Positions 22,848 through 32,335 are shown, numbered from the stretch's first letter. The stretch is DNA of 64,000 nt from Nocardioides baculatus (GCF_016735675.1 NZ_JAERSG010000001.1:1-64000), one strand, 5' to 3'. A program made the numbers and translations. The notes: generated from the sequence alone by a model not told the origin.

Positions 22848-23881
22848 CCGAGATCACACCTGTCGGAGCCGGTGGAGTACTTCACCGGCAGCGAGACGTT
22901 GTTGGGCAGGTTGACCCGGCCCTGGAACTCGCAGAGGTAGAAGTTGAAGAACGAGCCGTAGATCGCGGTGCGACCGATCTTCTCGAGCTTGATCGGCAGG
23001 ACCTGGAGGGCCCGGTCGAGCTCGGCCTTGTTCTTGTCGATGTTGCCCGCGACGGTTCGCAGCTCCTTGATGTCCTTGACGAAGGGCTCGCGGATCCCGT
23101 CGATGAGCGAGGCGGTCTCGACCGAGAGCGCGGAGACGTCGTCGAGCGAGCCGAGGATCGCGTTGCGGTCCTGCTTGAGCCCGCCGACGAGCGTGCGGAA
23201 CGACTGGATGAGCCGGGTCAGCTGCTTGTCCCGGTCGGCCACGTGGTCGAGCACGAGCGACAGGTTGTCGATCAGCTCGCCGATGACCTGGTCGCGGTCG
23301 GCCAACGTGTTGGTGACCGACGCGGTGTGCGCGAGCAGCCCCTCGAGCGTGCCGCCCTCGCCCTGGAAGACCTGGATCAGCTCGAAGGAGAGCTTGTTGA
23401 CGTCCTCCGGCGACAGGGCCTGGAAGAGCGGCTTGAAGCCGTTGAAGAGGACGGTGAGGTCCAGCGCCGGTCGGGTGCGCGACACCGGGATCGTCGTACC
23501 GGCCGGCAGCCGCTGGGTGTCGCCGACCTCCTGGGTCAGCGAGATGTAGCGCTGCCCGACGAGGTTGCGGTAGCGGATGGAGGCGTTGGTGCCACCGTTG
23601 ACCGACGTGCGCTCGTCGACGGTGAAGCTCACCAGCGCGCGGGTGCGGTCGATGATCTCGACCTTGTCGACCGTGCCGACGCGGACGCCGGCGACGCGGA
23701 CGTCGTCGCCCTTGTTGACCCCGGTCGCGTCGGTGAACTCGGCCTTGTACTCCCGAGAGTCACCGAAGCTCAGGTTGCCGATCGTGACGACCAGGACGGC
23801 GGTGGCGAGCGAGGTGACCACGACGAAGACCAGGAGCTTCACCAGGTCGACCGAGGTCTTCTTGTCCAGCACGGGGCTCAT
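22844..23881 (-). CDS. mceB: MCE family protein, MceB position
   Basis: The 345-residue protein begins at the ATG at 23881, which overlaps the MceA stop by 4 nt. It has a membrane anchor (LVKLLVFVVVTSLATAVLVV), the MCE domain (AEFTDATGVNKGDDVRVAGV, then RVGTVDKVEI) and a helical rod, and ends with two cysteines (YLCEF and DRCDLG) that may form a disulfide outside the cell. Confidence 0.9.
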   Translation of the reverse strand: MSPVLDKKTSVDLVKLLVFVVVTSLATAVLVVTIGNLSFGDSREYKAEFTDATGVNKGDDVRVAGVRVGTVDKVEIIDRTRALVSFTVDERTSVNGGTNASIRYRNLVGQRYISLTQEVGDTQRLPAGTTIPVSRTRPALDLTVLFNGFKPLFQALSPEDVNKLSFELIQVFQGEGGTLEGLLAHTASVTNTLADRDQVIGELIDNLSLVLDHVADRDKQLTRLIQSFRTLVGGLKQDRNAILGSLDDVSALSVETASLIDGIREPFVKDIKELRTVAGNIDKNKAELDRALQVLPIKLEKIGRTAIYGSFFNFYLCEFQGRVNLPNNVSLPVKYSTGSDRCDLG

Positions 23882-25152
23882 CGCAGCGTCACCTCCGCGC
23901 CGCGCGCCATCGGGCCCACGAGCAGCACGCCCAGGTCGGGCACGTCGTCGGAGCCGACGCCGAGGCCGGGCGCGAGCAGCGACTTGAGCAGGGCCGACTC
24001 GTCCCGACCGCCGGCATAGCCCGCCGAGGTGCCGGACCAGCCCGGGCCGACCCGGCTGGTGCCCTTGCCGGTGGGTGAGTTCACCCCGTCGACGAAGTCG
24101 GGCTGGTTGCGGAACGGGTTGGCCTGGGCCCACGGCGGGTTGGGCAGGGTCCCGCAGTAGGGGCCGTTCTTGGCACCGTAGACGGGGACGTCCTGCGGGC
24201 CGTAGCCGCGCGGCTGGTTGGGGATCGTCTCCAGCACGATGTGGAGGGTGAAGCCGCGGAACGCCTCCGCCTGGAGCTTGCCGGCGCCGACGATCCCGCC
24301 CAGCAGGCAGGGGTACTCGGGGGCGTACTTCGCGAGGATCGCGAGCTGCGCCGCACTCAGGTCACCGAGGCGCACGAGGTTGTCGCCGTTGGCCCGGGTG
24401 AACCGCTCCGTGACCGCGGAGAGCTTCGTGACGTCGTTGAAGAGCGCCTGGAGCTTGTCCTCGCGGTCCTCGAGCGTGGTCGTGGTGGTGATCGTGTTGC
24501 GCAGGATCGTCGCGACCTCGGGCAGCACGTCGGCGTAGGTGTCGGACACCCGGGCGGTGAGCCGCAGGTCCTCGACCAGGCCGGGCAGCTCGGGGTTGAA
24601 GCGGGTGAGGTAGTCGTCCAGCGTCTCGATGGTCTGGCCGACCTGCTCGCCCCGACCCTCGAGGGCGGTCGCGACGGCGTTGAGCGTCGTGTTGAGGTCG
24701 GCGGGCTGCACCGCACGCAGCAGCGGGTAGAGGTCGCTGAGGACCTTCTCGACCTCGATCGAGAGGTCGGTCCGCTCGATCACGTCGCCGGCGGCGATCG
24801 GGCCGGCCGAGGAGCCGCCCTGCGGAGGGACCAGCGAGACGAACTTCTCGCCGAACAGGGTCTTGGGCAGGATCGAGGCGGTGACGTCCTTCGGGATGTC
24901 GGTCGTGCGGTCCTGGTAGAGCCCCAGCGTGATGTCGGCCCCGTCGGCGGTCGGCTCGAAGCCGAGCACCTCGCCGACGATGACGCCCCTGATCTTCACG
25001 TCGGCGCGCTCGGGCAGCTGGAGCCCGATCTTCGACGCCTTGACGGTCACCTCGTCGTAGCTGGTGAACTTGTTGGTGAAGACGCCGTAGGTGACCCACA
25101 CCGAGGCGAGCATGAGGGCCACGAAGACCACACCGAGTGCCTTGAGCTTCAT
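23878..25152 (-). CDS. mceA: MCE family protein, MceA position
   Basis: The 424-residue protein is the first MCE gene after the permeases. It has a membrane anchor (LGVVFVALMLASVWVTYGVF), the MCE domain (VTVKASKIGLQLPERADVKI, then RGVIVGEVLGF) and the extended C-terminal helical region with the YGPQDVPVYGAKNGPYCGTL segment typical of MceA. A glycine-serine-rich tail follows. It lies 7 nt after yrbEB. Confidence 0.92.
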   Translation of the reverse strand: MKLKALGVVFVALMLASVWVTYGVFTNKFTSYDEVTVKASKIGLQLPERADVKIRGVIVGEVLGFEPTADGADITLGLYQDRTTDIPKDVTASILPKTLFGEKFVSLVPPQGGSSAGPIAAGDVIERTDLSIEVEKVLSDLYPLLRAVQPADLNTTLNAVATALEGRGEQVGQTIETLDDYLTRFNPELPGLVEDLRLTARVSDTYADVLPEVATILRNTITTTTTLEDREDKLQALFNDVTKLSAVTERFTRANGDNLVRLGDLSAAQLAILAKYAPEYPCLLGGIVGAGKLQAEAFRGFTLHIVLETIPNQPRGYGPQDVPVYGAKNGPYCGTLPNPPWAQANPFRNQPDFVDGVNSPTGKGTSRVGPGWSGTSAGYAGGRDESALLKSLLAPGLGVGSDDVPDLGVLLVGPMARGAEVTLR

Positions 25153-25159
25153 CTGTGCC

Positions 25160-25975
25160 TCACCCCGCCAGCCGCACGGTGGTGGAGGCGCCCCAGATGG
25201 CCATCGACAGCAAGAGGTCGATCACGTTGATGGCGACGATGCTCGAGCGGACGGCACGACCCACGGCCACGCCCACGCCGGCGGGACCGCCCGAGGCGTT
25301 GTAGCCGTGGTAGCAGTGGATGAGGATGACCGTGACGGCGAAGACGAGGACCTTGCCGAACGACCACAGCACGTCGCCCGGTGGCAGGAACGCGTTGAAG
25401 TAGTGGTCGTAGGTGCCGGAGGACTGGCCGTAGAACTGGGTCACGACCAGCCGGCTCGCGAAGTACGACGACAGCAGCCCGACGACGTACAGCGGGATGA
25501 TCGCGATCAGGCCGCCGACCACGCGGGTGGCGACCAGGAACGGCATCGAGGGGATCGCCATCACCTCGAGGGCGTCGACCTCCTCGGAGATCCGCATGGC
25601 GCCGAGCTGGGCGGTGAAGCCGCAGCCGACGGTGGCGGCGAGGGCGATGCCGGCGACGAGCGGCGCGATCTCGCGGGTGTTGAAGTAGGCGGACACGAAG
25701 CCGGCGAAGGCGGCCGTGCCGAGCTGGTTGAGCGCGGCGTAGCCGGAGAGGCCGACCTGGGCGCCGGTGAAGAAGGTCATGCCGATGATCACGCCGACCG
25801 TGCCGCCGATGACAGCGAGGGCACCGGTGCCGAGGGTGACCTCGGCGAGGATCCGCATGATCTCGCGCGGGTAGCGGGTGACCGAGCGCGGGATGGCCTT
25901 GAGGACGCCGAGGTGGAAGGCGAGCTGGCCACCGAGGGTCTCGAGGGAGGCGAGCGGCTTGATGGCCACGGTCAT
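25160..25975 (-). CDS. yrbEB: Mce transporter permease, YrbEB position
   Basis: From the ATG at 25975 the 271-residue protein is a MlaE-type permease with about five to six membrane helices. It has the family segments LGTGALAVIGGTVGVIIGMT and GFTAQLGAMRISEEVDALEV, the EQ-loop-like region that contacts the ATPase. It pairs with YrbEA to form the inner-membrane core of the Mce lipid importer. Its start overlaps the YrbEA stop by 4 nt. Confidence 0.92.
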   Translation of the reverse strand: MTVAIKPLASLETLGGQLAFHLGVLKAIPRSVTRYPREIMRILAEVTLGTGALAVIGGTVGVIIGMTFFTGAQVGLSGYAALNQLGTAAFAGFVSAYFNTREIAPLVAGIALAATVGCGFTAQLGAMRISEEVDALEVMAIPSMPFLVATRVVGGLIAIIPLYVVGLLSSYFASRLVVTQFYGQSSGTYDHYFNAFLPPGDVLWSFGKVLVFAVTVILIHCYHGYNASGGPAGVGVAVGRAVRSSIVAINVIDLLLSMAIWGASTTVRLAG

Positions 25976-26757
25976 CCTCCCTTCGGCGGGATGATCTGGA
26001 GGTAGATCAGGCTCAGCACGAAGTTGGCGACGAAGAGCAGCAGGAAGGTGATGACCACCGACTCGTTGACCGCGTCGCCCACGCCCTTCGGTCCGCCGTT
26101 GGCGTTCATGCCCTTGTAGGAGGCCACGATCGCCGCGATGATCCCGAAGACGAGCGCCTTGATGAGGCCGATCCACAGGTCGGGGAGCTGCGCGAGCGCG
26201 GTGAAGCTGGCGAGGTAGGCACCGGGGGTGCCGTCCTGGAGGATCACGTTGAAGACGTAGCCGCCCGTCACGCCGACGACGCTGACCATGCCGTTGAGGA
26301 AGAACGCGACGAGCATGCAGGCCAGCACGCGCGGGACGACGAGGCGCTGGATCGGGTCGATGCCCAGCACCATCATCGCGTCGAGCTCCTCGCGGATCTT
26401 GCGCGCGCCGAGGTCGGCGGCGATCGCCGAGCCGCCCGCGCCCGCGATCAGGAGCGCTGTGCCGATGGGTGCCGCCTGCTGGATCACGGCGAGGACCGAC
26501 GCGGATCCGGTGAACGACTGGGCGCCGAACTGCTTGATGAGCCCGCCGACCTGGAGCGCGATGACCGCGCCGAACGGGATGGCGACGAGCGCCGTGGGGA
26601 TGATGGTCACCGAGGCGATGAACCACGCCTGCTGGATGAACTCGCGCAGCTGGAACGGGCGCCGGAAGAGCGCCCGGAACACGTCGAGGGCGAAGGCGAA
26701 GAGGTTGCCTGCGACCGCGACGGGCGCGAGGGCGCGCGAGGACATGGAGGTGGCCAC
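25972..26757 (-). CDS. yrbEA: Mce transporter permease, YrbEA position
   Basis: The 261-residue MlaE-type permease contains VTIIPTALVAIPFGAVIALQ, the ATPase-contact region ADLGARKIREELDAMMVLGI and a C-terminal helix LLLFVANFVLSLIYLQIIPP. It is the first permease of the Mce operon, 6 nt after the ATPase gene. It works with YrbEB and the Mkl ATPase to import a lipid or sterol-like substrate, whose identity cannot be read here. Confidence 0.92.
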   Translation of the reverse strand: MATSMSSRALAPVAVAGNLFAFALDVFRALFRRPFQLREFIQQAWFIASVTIIPTALVAIPFGAVIALQVGGLIKQFGAQSFTGSASVLAVIQQAAPIGTALLIAGAGGSAIAADLGARKIREELDAMMVLGIDPIQRLVVPRVLACMLVAFFLNGMVSVVGVTGGYVFNVILQDGTPGAYLASFTALAQLPDLWIGLIKALVFGIIAAIVASYKGMNANGGPKGVGDAVNESVVITFLLLFVANFVLSLIYLQIIPPKGG

Positions 26758-26763
26758 GGGTCG

Positions 26764-27720
26764 TCAGGCCCCCGGCGCCAGGCCGGCGTTGGCGGACTCG
26801 AAGGATCCGGGGGGCGGGGTGACGCCGTGCTCCTTGCACCACTCCCCCGCGGGCCGCTGGCTGCGTCGCGGGATGCCGTTGGACGGGTCGAGCTGGAGCG
26901 GGATCGGCGGGAGGGCCGGGAGCTCCTGGTCGGCCTCGGCCGCGAGCTCGTCGGCGTCCTTCTCCTCCGACATGCCGATCGGGCCGACCTTCTGCGCGTT
27001 GAGGAACTGGCGCACGACCGGCTCCTCGGAGCTGAGCAGCTGCTCGCGCGGGCCGAACATCGCGAGGTGGCGGTGGTAGAGCAGCCCGATGTTGTCGGGC
27101 ACGGTCCGCGCCGTGTTGATGTCGTGGGTGACGATCAGGAAGGTCGCGTCGATCTGGGCGTTGAGGTCGACGATGAGCTGGTTGAGGAAGGCCGTACGCA
27201 CCGGGTCGAGGCCGGAGTCGGGCTCGTCGAAGAGCACGATCTCGGGGTCGAGGACGAGGGCGCGCGCGAGGCCGGCGCGCTTGCGCATGCCGCCGGAGAT
27301 CTCGCCCGGCAGCTTGTCCTCGGAGCCGAGGAGGCCGACGAGGTCCATCTTCTCCATCACGATGGCTCGGACCTCCGACTCGGACTTCTTCGTGTGCTCG
27401 CGCAGCGGGAAGGCGACGTTGTCGTAGAGGTTCATCGAGCCGAACATCGCGCCGTCCTGGAACAGCACGCCGAAGAGCTTGCGGATCTCGTAGAGGTCGC
27501 GCTCCGAGCAGCTGGCGATGTCGGTGCCCTCGATGATGATCGAGCCCTTGTCGGGCTTGAGCAGGCCGATGAGGGTCTTGAGGAACACCGACTTGCCCGT
27601 TCCCGACGGGCCGAGCATCACGCAGATCTCGCCCGCGGGGACGGTCAACGTCACGTCTCCCCAGATCAGCTGCTTGCCGAAGGACTTCGAGAGGTCGTTG
27701 ACCACGATCTCGACACCCAT
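26764..27720 (-). CDS. mkl: ABC transporter ATPase of the Mce system (Mkl/MlaF type)
   Basis: The 318-residue protein has Walker A GPSGTGKS, the ABC signature ISGGMRKRAGLARAL, Walker B IVLFDEPDSGLDP and the switch histidine in LIVTHD. The GMRKR variant and the EVRAIVMEKMDLVGLLG region are characteristic of the MlaF/Mkl branch that energises Mce lipid importers. The C-terminal 70 residues are a Mkl-type extension rich in Pro and Glu. The gene heads the Mce operon; AGAAAGG lies 11 nt before the ATG and a palindrome lies further upstream. Confidence 0.93.
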   Translation of the reverse strand: MGVEIVVNDLSKSFGKQLIWGDVTLTVPAGEICVMLGPSGTGKSVFLKTLIGLLKPDKGSIIIEGTDIASCSERDLYEIRKLFGVLFQDGAMFGSMNLYDNVAFPLREHTKKSESEVRAIVMEKMDLVGLLGSEDKLPGEISGGMRKRAGLARALVLDPEIVLFDEPDSGLDPVRTAFLNQLIVDLNAQIDATFLIVTHDINTARTVPDNIGLLYHRHLAMFGPREQLLSSEEPVVRQFLNAQKVGPIGMSEEKDADELAAEADQELPALPPIPLQLDPSNGIPRRSQRPAGEWCKEHGVTPPPGSFESANAGLAPGA

Positions 27721-27753
27721 GAAGGCAGACCCCTTTCTCCCCGTGCGCTGTCG

Positions 27754-27767
27754 CTACTCCCGAGTAG
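27754..27767. promoter_or_regulatory. Palindrome upstream of the Mce operon, probable operator
   Basis: CTACTCCCGAGTAG is a perfect inverted repeat with 6-nt arms and a 2-nt centre, 34 nt before the mkl start. A possible -10 box (TAACCT on the complement strand) lies about 25 nt further upstream, which would place the palindrome in the early transcribed region, suited to a repressor. I do not recognise a named regulator for it. Confidence 0.45.
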
Positions 27768-27817
27768 TCCAACGGCGGTGTGGGCGTGAGGTTACGCCCT
27801 GGGGAGACGAGCGTCAC

Positions 27818-28801
27818 TCACCCCTGACGGCGACGTCGGATCTCCTCGTTGATCGCCGGGATGACCTCGTGGAGGTCCCCGATGACGGCGTGGGTGGCCT
27901 TGGTGACCATCGGCGCGTCGGGGTCGGTGTTGATCGCCAGGATGTTCTTGGCGCTGCTGCACCCCGCCCAGTGCTGGATGGCCCCGCTGATGCCGCACGG
28001 GATGTAGAGGTCGGGCGAGATCCGGCTGCCGGTCTGGCCGACCTGCTCGTGGTGCGGGCGCCAGCCCAGCGACGTGACGACCCTCGAGACGCCGAGCGAG
28101 GCGTCGAGGAGGTCGACGAGCTCGAGGATCTCGCCGAAGCCGTCGGCCGATCCTGCTCCGCGACCGGCGCCAACGACGACGCGCGCCGACTTCAGGGTGC
28201 CGGACAGGTCGGGCTCGGGCTCGTCGGTGGAGACCACACGGGCGACCAGGTCGGCGTCGGCGACGTCGGGCGTCTCCACGACCAGCTCGCCCGCGCCCGG
28301 GGCGTCGGCCGCGGAGGCCTGCACGGCGTGCCCGGCGACCGTGAAGAGCGCCGGGCGCTGGCCCAGCTGCATCTCCTCGCGTGCCTGTCCGCCGACGACC
28401 TGCCGGGTCACGGTGAAGGGAGAGAGACTGCTGAACGAGACCACGTTGGCGGCCATCGCCACCCCGGCGCGCGCGCCGACGTGCGCGAGCACCTCCATGC
28501 CGCGCGGCGTGCCGGACGCCATCACGACGACCGATCCCGTCCTCTCCCGGACCGCCATGAGGCCCGCGGCCCACGCGGCGCCGGCGTAGGCGCCGTACGC
28601 CGGTCCGGTGAGGGCGTGGATCCGGCGTACGCCGTGCGCGGCGAGGGCCTTGACGACGTCGTCGCCGGGCTCGCCGACCACGACCGCGTCGATCGGGATC
28701 GCCCCGCCGGCAGCGGACAGGTCGCGTGCGAAGGTGACGGCCTCGAGCGACACCTCGATCGCCTCGCCCGTGGGCGAGACCTCCACCAGGACCAGGATCA
28801 T
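27818..28801 (-). CDS. etfA: Electron transfer flavoprotein subunit alpha
   Basis: The 327-residue protein has the ETF-alpha FAD-binding C-terminal domain: VVVGAGRGAGS, GWRPHHEQVGQTGSRISPDL and YIPCGISGAIQHWAGC followed by NTDPDAPM. It carries electrons from flavoprotein dehydrogenases to the respiratory quinone pool through an ETF:quinone oxidoreductase encoded elsewhere. It overlaps etfB by 4 nt. Position directly behind the dimethylglycine-type dehydrogenase gene suggests it serves that enzyme rather than fatty acid oxidation. Confidence 0.9.
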   Translation of the reverse strand: MILVLVEVSPTGEAIEVSLEAVTFARDLSAAGGAIPIDAVVVGEPGDDVVKALAAHGVRRIHALTGPAYGAYAGAAWAAGLMAVRERTGSVVVMASGTPRGMEVLAHVGARAGVAMAANVVSFSSLSPFTVTRQVVGGQAREEMQLGQRPALFTVAGHAVQASAADAPGAGELVVETPDVADADLVARVVSTDEPEPDLSGTLKSARVVVGAGRGAGSADGFGEILELVDLLDASLGVSRVVTSLGWRPHHEQVGQTGSRISPDLYIPCGISGAIQHWAGCSSAKNILAINTDPDAPMVTKATHAVIGDLHEVIPAINEEIRRRRQG

Positions 28802-29574
28802 CGGGCCAGCACCCCCAGCTGCTCGAAGAGGTCGACCACCGCGGGAGCGGCCGAGGCACCCTCACCGAGGATCTCGACGCTCGACGGGGTCGGTGGCGGC
28901 AGCACGAGCCGCAGCCGGGACGGGCCGGCGGGCGTGGCACTCGGCTCGCGCTCCTCGACGGGCGCCTTCTTGGCCTTCATCCGGCCGGGCACGGTCGGGT
29001 AGCGCGGCTCCACGCCGCCCTCGAGGATGGTGACCACCGCCGGGAGCGGCAGCCGGTAGGTCTCGTGGCCGTCGGGCCCGGCGCCGCTCGCGGTGACCTC
29101 GCCGTCGGCGACCGACACCGTGCTGACACCGTTGACGACCGGCCAGCCGAGCTCGTAGGCGAGCCGGATCCCGACCTGGAAGTCACCGCTGTCGGCGGCG
29201 TCGTTGCCGAGCAGCACCAGCTCGTGCGGCGTACCGGCCGCCTCGTGGTCGCGGACCACGGCGGCGATCTCGCGGGCCACGTCGGCCGGACCGTAGCCCT
29301 GGGAGTCGGCGACGACGTGGGTCGCGGCGGCGCACCCCACGGCGAGGGCGGCGCGCAGCTGCTCGACGGCGTCGGCGTCGCCGAGCGTCATCACGGTCGC
29401 GGCGCCGTCGCTCGCACCCGCGACCCGGACCGCGAGCTCGACCGCGCACTCCTCGTGCGCGCTCATCGTGAATCCGGCGTAGCGCCCGTCGACCCCCTGG
29501 GCGTCCTCGGTGAGGACGACCTCGCCGGACGAGTCGACGACCCGCTTCACGCAGACGAGCGGATTCACACTCAT
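28798..29574 (-). CDS. etfB: Electron transfer flavoprotein subunit beta
   Basis: The 258-residue protein has the ETF-beta fold: N-terminal CVKRVVDSSGEVVL, the AMP-binding region VMTLGDADAVEQLRAALAVG, and the recognition-loop region PLPAVVTILEGGVEPRYPTV. It pairs with EtfA. Its ATG has AGGAG 8 nt upstream, and it lies 88 nt after the dehydrogenase gene on the same strand. The 88-nt gap contains GGAGGAGCGAAGCGGAGGAG (29621-29640), a repeat-like purine sequence, but no clear promoter or terminator. Confidence 0.9.
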   Translation of the reverse strand: MSVNPLVCVKRVVDSSGEVVLTEDAQGVDGRYAGFTMSAHEECAVELAVRVAGASDGAATVMTLGDADAVEQLRAALAVGCAAATHVVADSQGYGPADVAREIAAVVRDHEAAGTPHELVLLGNDAADSGDFQVGIRLAYELGWPVVNGVSTVSVADGEVTASGAGPDGHETYRLPLPAVVTILEGGVEPRYPTVPGRMKAKKAPVEEREPSATPAGPSRLRLVLPPPTPSSVEILGEGASAAPAVVDLFEQLGVLAR

Positions 29575-29662
29575 AGGAAAGCTCCTCGGAGGAGAACGGG
29601 GCCCCCGCGGCGTTGTTCGGCGGAGGAGCGAAGCGGAGGAGACGAAGAACGTCGTGGGGTGT

Positions 29663-32188
29663 TCATCGGATCCGCTCGTTGGTGGGGTCGAGGAGCGGGG
29701 TGGCGTCGATCGAGCCGACGGTCACCGGGTAGAGCTCCTCCATGTAGGACACGGCCAGCTCGTTGCCGATCGTCGCCTGCTCGGGCGGCAGGTAGGCGAG
29801 CAGCACGTGCTTGCCCAGCGACGGCGCGGAGCCGGCGCTGGTGACGTAGGGGTGGTGCCCGTGGCCGTCGGTGAGCGAGCCGCCGTCGCGGGTCAGGATC
29901 GGCTCGCCGCCGAGCATGTAGCGCTTCGTCCCCGACGCCGACGTGTGGTCGTCGACGGTCAGGGTGCAGAGCACCGTCTGCGGCGCTGCGTCCCGCTGCG
30001 CGAGGTAGGCCTCCTTGCCGACGAAGTCGGCCGCCTTGACCTTGGGCCGCTGCATGCCGGCCTCGACGATGCTGCGCTCGCCGTCGAGCTCGGCGCCGTA
30101 GGCGCGGTAGCCCTTCTCGATGCGGCCGGTCGTGCCGTAGACGCCGATGCCGGCGGGCACGGCGCCGTGCGGCGCACCCGCCTCGAGCAGCGCCTCCCAG
30201 AGGTCGGCCGCCTGCGACATCGGGACGTAGAGCTCCCAGCCCAGCTCACCGACGTACGAGATCCGCGACGCGAGCACGGTGATGCCGCCGATCTCGATCT
30301 CGCGGCACGTCAGGAAGCCGAAGCCCTCGTCGGACACGTCGTCGGACGTCAGCGACGCGACGATGTCGCGGGCGCGCGGCCCCCAGATGCCGATGGTGGA
30401 CGTGTCGTCGGTGCGGTCGGTCAGGGTGGTGGTGCCGCCCTCCGGGAGGTGGCCGGAGAACCAGGCGCGGTCGGCCATGCCGTGGGCGCCTCCGGTGACC
30501 ACCCGGAAGTGGTCCTCGCCGAGGCGCATCACGGTGAGGTCGGAGCGGAAGCCGCCCTTCGCGTCGAGCACCGGCGTGTAGATGACCTTGCCGACGGCGA
30601 CGTCGCACTGCGCGACGCAGGTGCCCTGGACGACGTCGAGCGCCTCGGGACCCTCGATGTCGAAGATGCAGAACGCCGACAGGTCGATGACCGCGGCGGC
30701 CTCGCGCATCCGGAGGTGCTCGGCGTTGATGATCGGGCTCCACCACCGCGAGTCCCACTCGTGCTCGCGCGGCATCACGGCGTCGCCGTACTGCTCGAGG
30801 AGGCCGGCGTTGGACTCGTACCAGAACGGGCGCTCCCACCCGGCGGTCTCGAAGAAGACCGCGCCGAGCTTGGCCTGCGAGTCGTGCATCGGCGAGAGCC
30901 GCTGGTCGCGGTCGGACTCGTACTGCTCGGCCGGGTGGATGATGCCGTAGGTCTTGATGAACGACTCGGTGGTGCGCAGCCGGGTGTGCTCGCGGCGCTT
31001 CTGGTGCTGGTGGAAGCGGGCGATGTCGCTGTGGTGCAGGTCGATCTCCGAGTGGCCGTGCGTCATCCACTCCGCGACCGCACGACCGACGCCGGGGCCC
31101 TCCTTGATCCAGACCGCGGCCGCGGTCCAGAGGCCGGCCACCTCGCTCTCGCCGAGGATCGGGTTGCCGTCGCAGGTGAGCGACAGCAGGCCGTTGATGG
31201 CGTAGCGGATCTCCGCGCCCTCGGCGCCGAGGAGCTCGGGCATCAGCTCGTAGGCCTGCTCGAGCTGCGGGTCGAAGTCGTCCTCGGTGAAGGGCATCTC
31301 GGTCGGCGAGAGCTTGGCCTGCTCGATCGAGGGGATGTCCTCGGGCTCGTGGAGGATCGCGCGGTGGGCGTAGGAGCCGACCTCCATGTCGGCGCCGTGC
31401 TGGCGCTCGTAGCAGAAGGTGTCCATGTCCCGGACGATCGGGAAGGAGATCTCACCTTCCTTCTCGGTCAGCTGCGGGCAGGGCCCGACGCTGATCATCT
31501 GGTGCACGGCCGGGGTCAGCGGGATGCTGATGCCGGCCATGTCGCCGAGCTTGGGGCTCCACACGCCTGCCGCGATGACGACCGTCCTCGCCTCGATGTC
31601 GCCGCCGGTCGTACGGACCCGGGTGATCCGGCGGGTGCCGTGGGGTCCGTCCTCGGTGTCGAGGCCGGTGACCTCGACCGTCGGGACGACGGTGAGCTCA
31701 CCGGTGGCCAGGGCGCGCTCGCGCATGATGGTGCCGGCGCGCAGGGAGTCGACGACGCCGACACCGGGCGTCCAGAAGGCACCGATGAACTGGTCCTCCT
31801 CGATGAAGGGGACCTTCTCCTTCACGAAGGCCGGCGAGACGAGCTCGGCCTCGATGCCCCAGGCGCGGGCGCTCGACATGCGGCGCCGCAGCTCCTCCAT
31901 CCGCTCCTCGGTCCGCGCGATCTCGAAGCCGCCGGACTCGGTGAAGACACCCATCTCCTTGTACTGCGCGACCGAGTCGAGGGTGATGTCGGTGATCTCG
32001 CGGGAGTGGTCGACGGTGAAGATGAAGTTGGACGCGTGACCGGTCGAGCCGCCCGGGTTGGGCAGGGCTCCCTTGTCGATCTGCACCACGTTCTTCCACC
32101 CGAGACGCGTGAGGTGGTGGACGAGGCTGTTGCCGACGATGCCGGCTCCGATGACGACGACGTCGGCGGTCGCGGGGACCTCTGCCAT
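29663..32188 (-). CDS. Dimethylglycine/sarcosine dehydrogenase-type flavoprotein with folate-binding domain
   Basis: The 841-residue protein has an N-terminal FAD fold (DVVVIGAGIVGNSLVHHLTR), the GGSTGHASNFIF segment of the dimethylglycine/sarcosine family, and from about residue 430 an aminomethyltransferase-like (GCV_T) folate-binding region ending with GCV_T_C. Enzymes of this build oxidise an N-methyl group and trap it as methylene-tetrahydrofolate. Length and order resemble Arthrobacter dimethylglycine oxidase, but the adjacent ETF genes point to a dehydrogenase. It probably converts dimethylglycine to sarcosine, and perhaps sarcosine to glycine. AGGAGG sits 7 nt before the ATG, and a promoter with two operator palindromes lies upstream. 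Confidence 0.87.
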   Translation of the reverse strand: MAEVPATADVVVIGAGIVGNSLVHHLTRLGWKNVVQIDKGALPNPGGSTGHASNFIFTVDHSREITDITLDSVAQYKEMGVFTESGGFEIARTEERMEELRRRMSSARAWGIEAELVSPAFVKEKVPFIEEDQFIGAFWTPGVGVVDSLRAGTIMRERALATGELTVVPTVEVTGLDTEDGPHGTRRITRVRTTGGDIEARTVVIAAGVWSPKLGDMAGISIPLTPAVHQMISVGPCPQLTEKEGEISFPIVRDMDTFCYERQHGADMEVGSYAHRAILHEPEDIPSIEQAKLSPTEMPFTEDDFDPQLEQAYELMPELLGAEGAEIRYAINGLLSLTCDGNPILGESEVAGLWTAAAVWIKEGPGVGRAVAEWMTHGHSEIDLHHSDIARFHQHQKRREHTRLRTTESFIKTYGIIHPAEQYESDRDQRLSPMHDSQAKLGAVFFETAGWERPFWYESNAGLLEQYGDAVMPREHEWDSRWWSPIINAEHLRMREAAAVIDLSAFCIFDIEGPEALDVVQGTCVAQCDVAVGKVIYTPVLDAKGGFRSDLTVMRLGEDHFRVVTGGAHGMADRAWFSGHLPEGGTTTLTDRTDDTSTIGIWGPRARDIVASLTSDDVSDEGFGFLTCREIEIGGITVLASRISYVGELGWELYVPMSQAADLWEALLEAGAPHGAVPAGIGVYGTTGRIEKGYRAYGAELDGERSIVEAGMQRPKVKAADFVGKEAYLAQRDAAPQTVLCTLTVDDHTSASGTKRYMLGGEPILTRDGGSLTDGHGHHPYVTSAGSAPSLGKHVLLAYLPPEQATIGNELAVSYMEELYPVTVGSIDATPLLDPTNERIR

Positions 32189-32225
32189 GGGGGTGCCTCC
32201 TGGGCCGTGCGGGTGGATCTGGAAT

Positions 32226-32298
32226 GTTGCGCTCTGCGCAACACGTTGCGCTATGTGCGACCCGGCAAATGTACGCCGCCGCCCCCGAGCACTGTCAA
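32226..32298 (-). promoter_or_regulatory. Promoter and tandem operator of the dimethylglycine dehydrogenase gene
   Basis: On the complement strand TTGACA (32293-32298) and TACATT (32268-32273) are 19 nt apart. Downstream lie two 17-bp sites: GTTGCGCTCTGCGCAAC (32226-32242), a perfect 7-3-7 palindrome, and GTTGCGCTATGTGCGAC (32245-32261), with starts 19 bp apart. Sites covering the transcription start suggest repression. Four other promoters in this island share the pair. Confidence 0.75.
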
Positions 32299-32315
32299 GG
32301 AGGCTCGGGGGCGGC
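32278..32315 (-). terminator. Terminator hairpin after the BCCT gene
   Basis: GCCGCCCCCGAGC (32278-32290) is perfectly complementary to GCTCGGGGGCGGC (32303-32315) with a 12-nt loop, 20 nt after the BCCT stop codon. The loop contains the -35 box of the next promoter. Confidence 0.6.
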
Positions 32316-32335
32316 GGGACGACGCGGCGCGGGGG

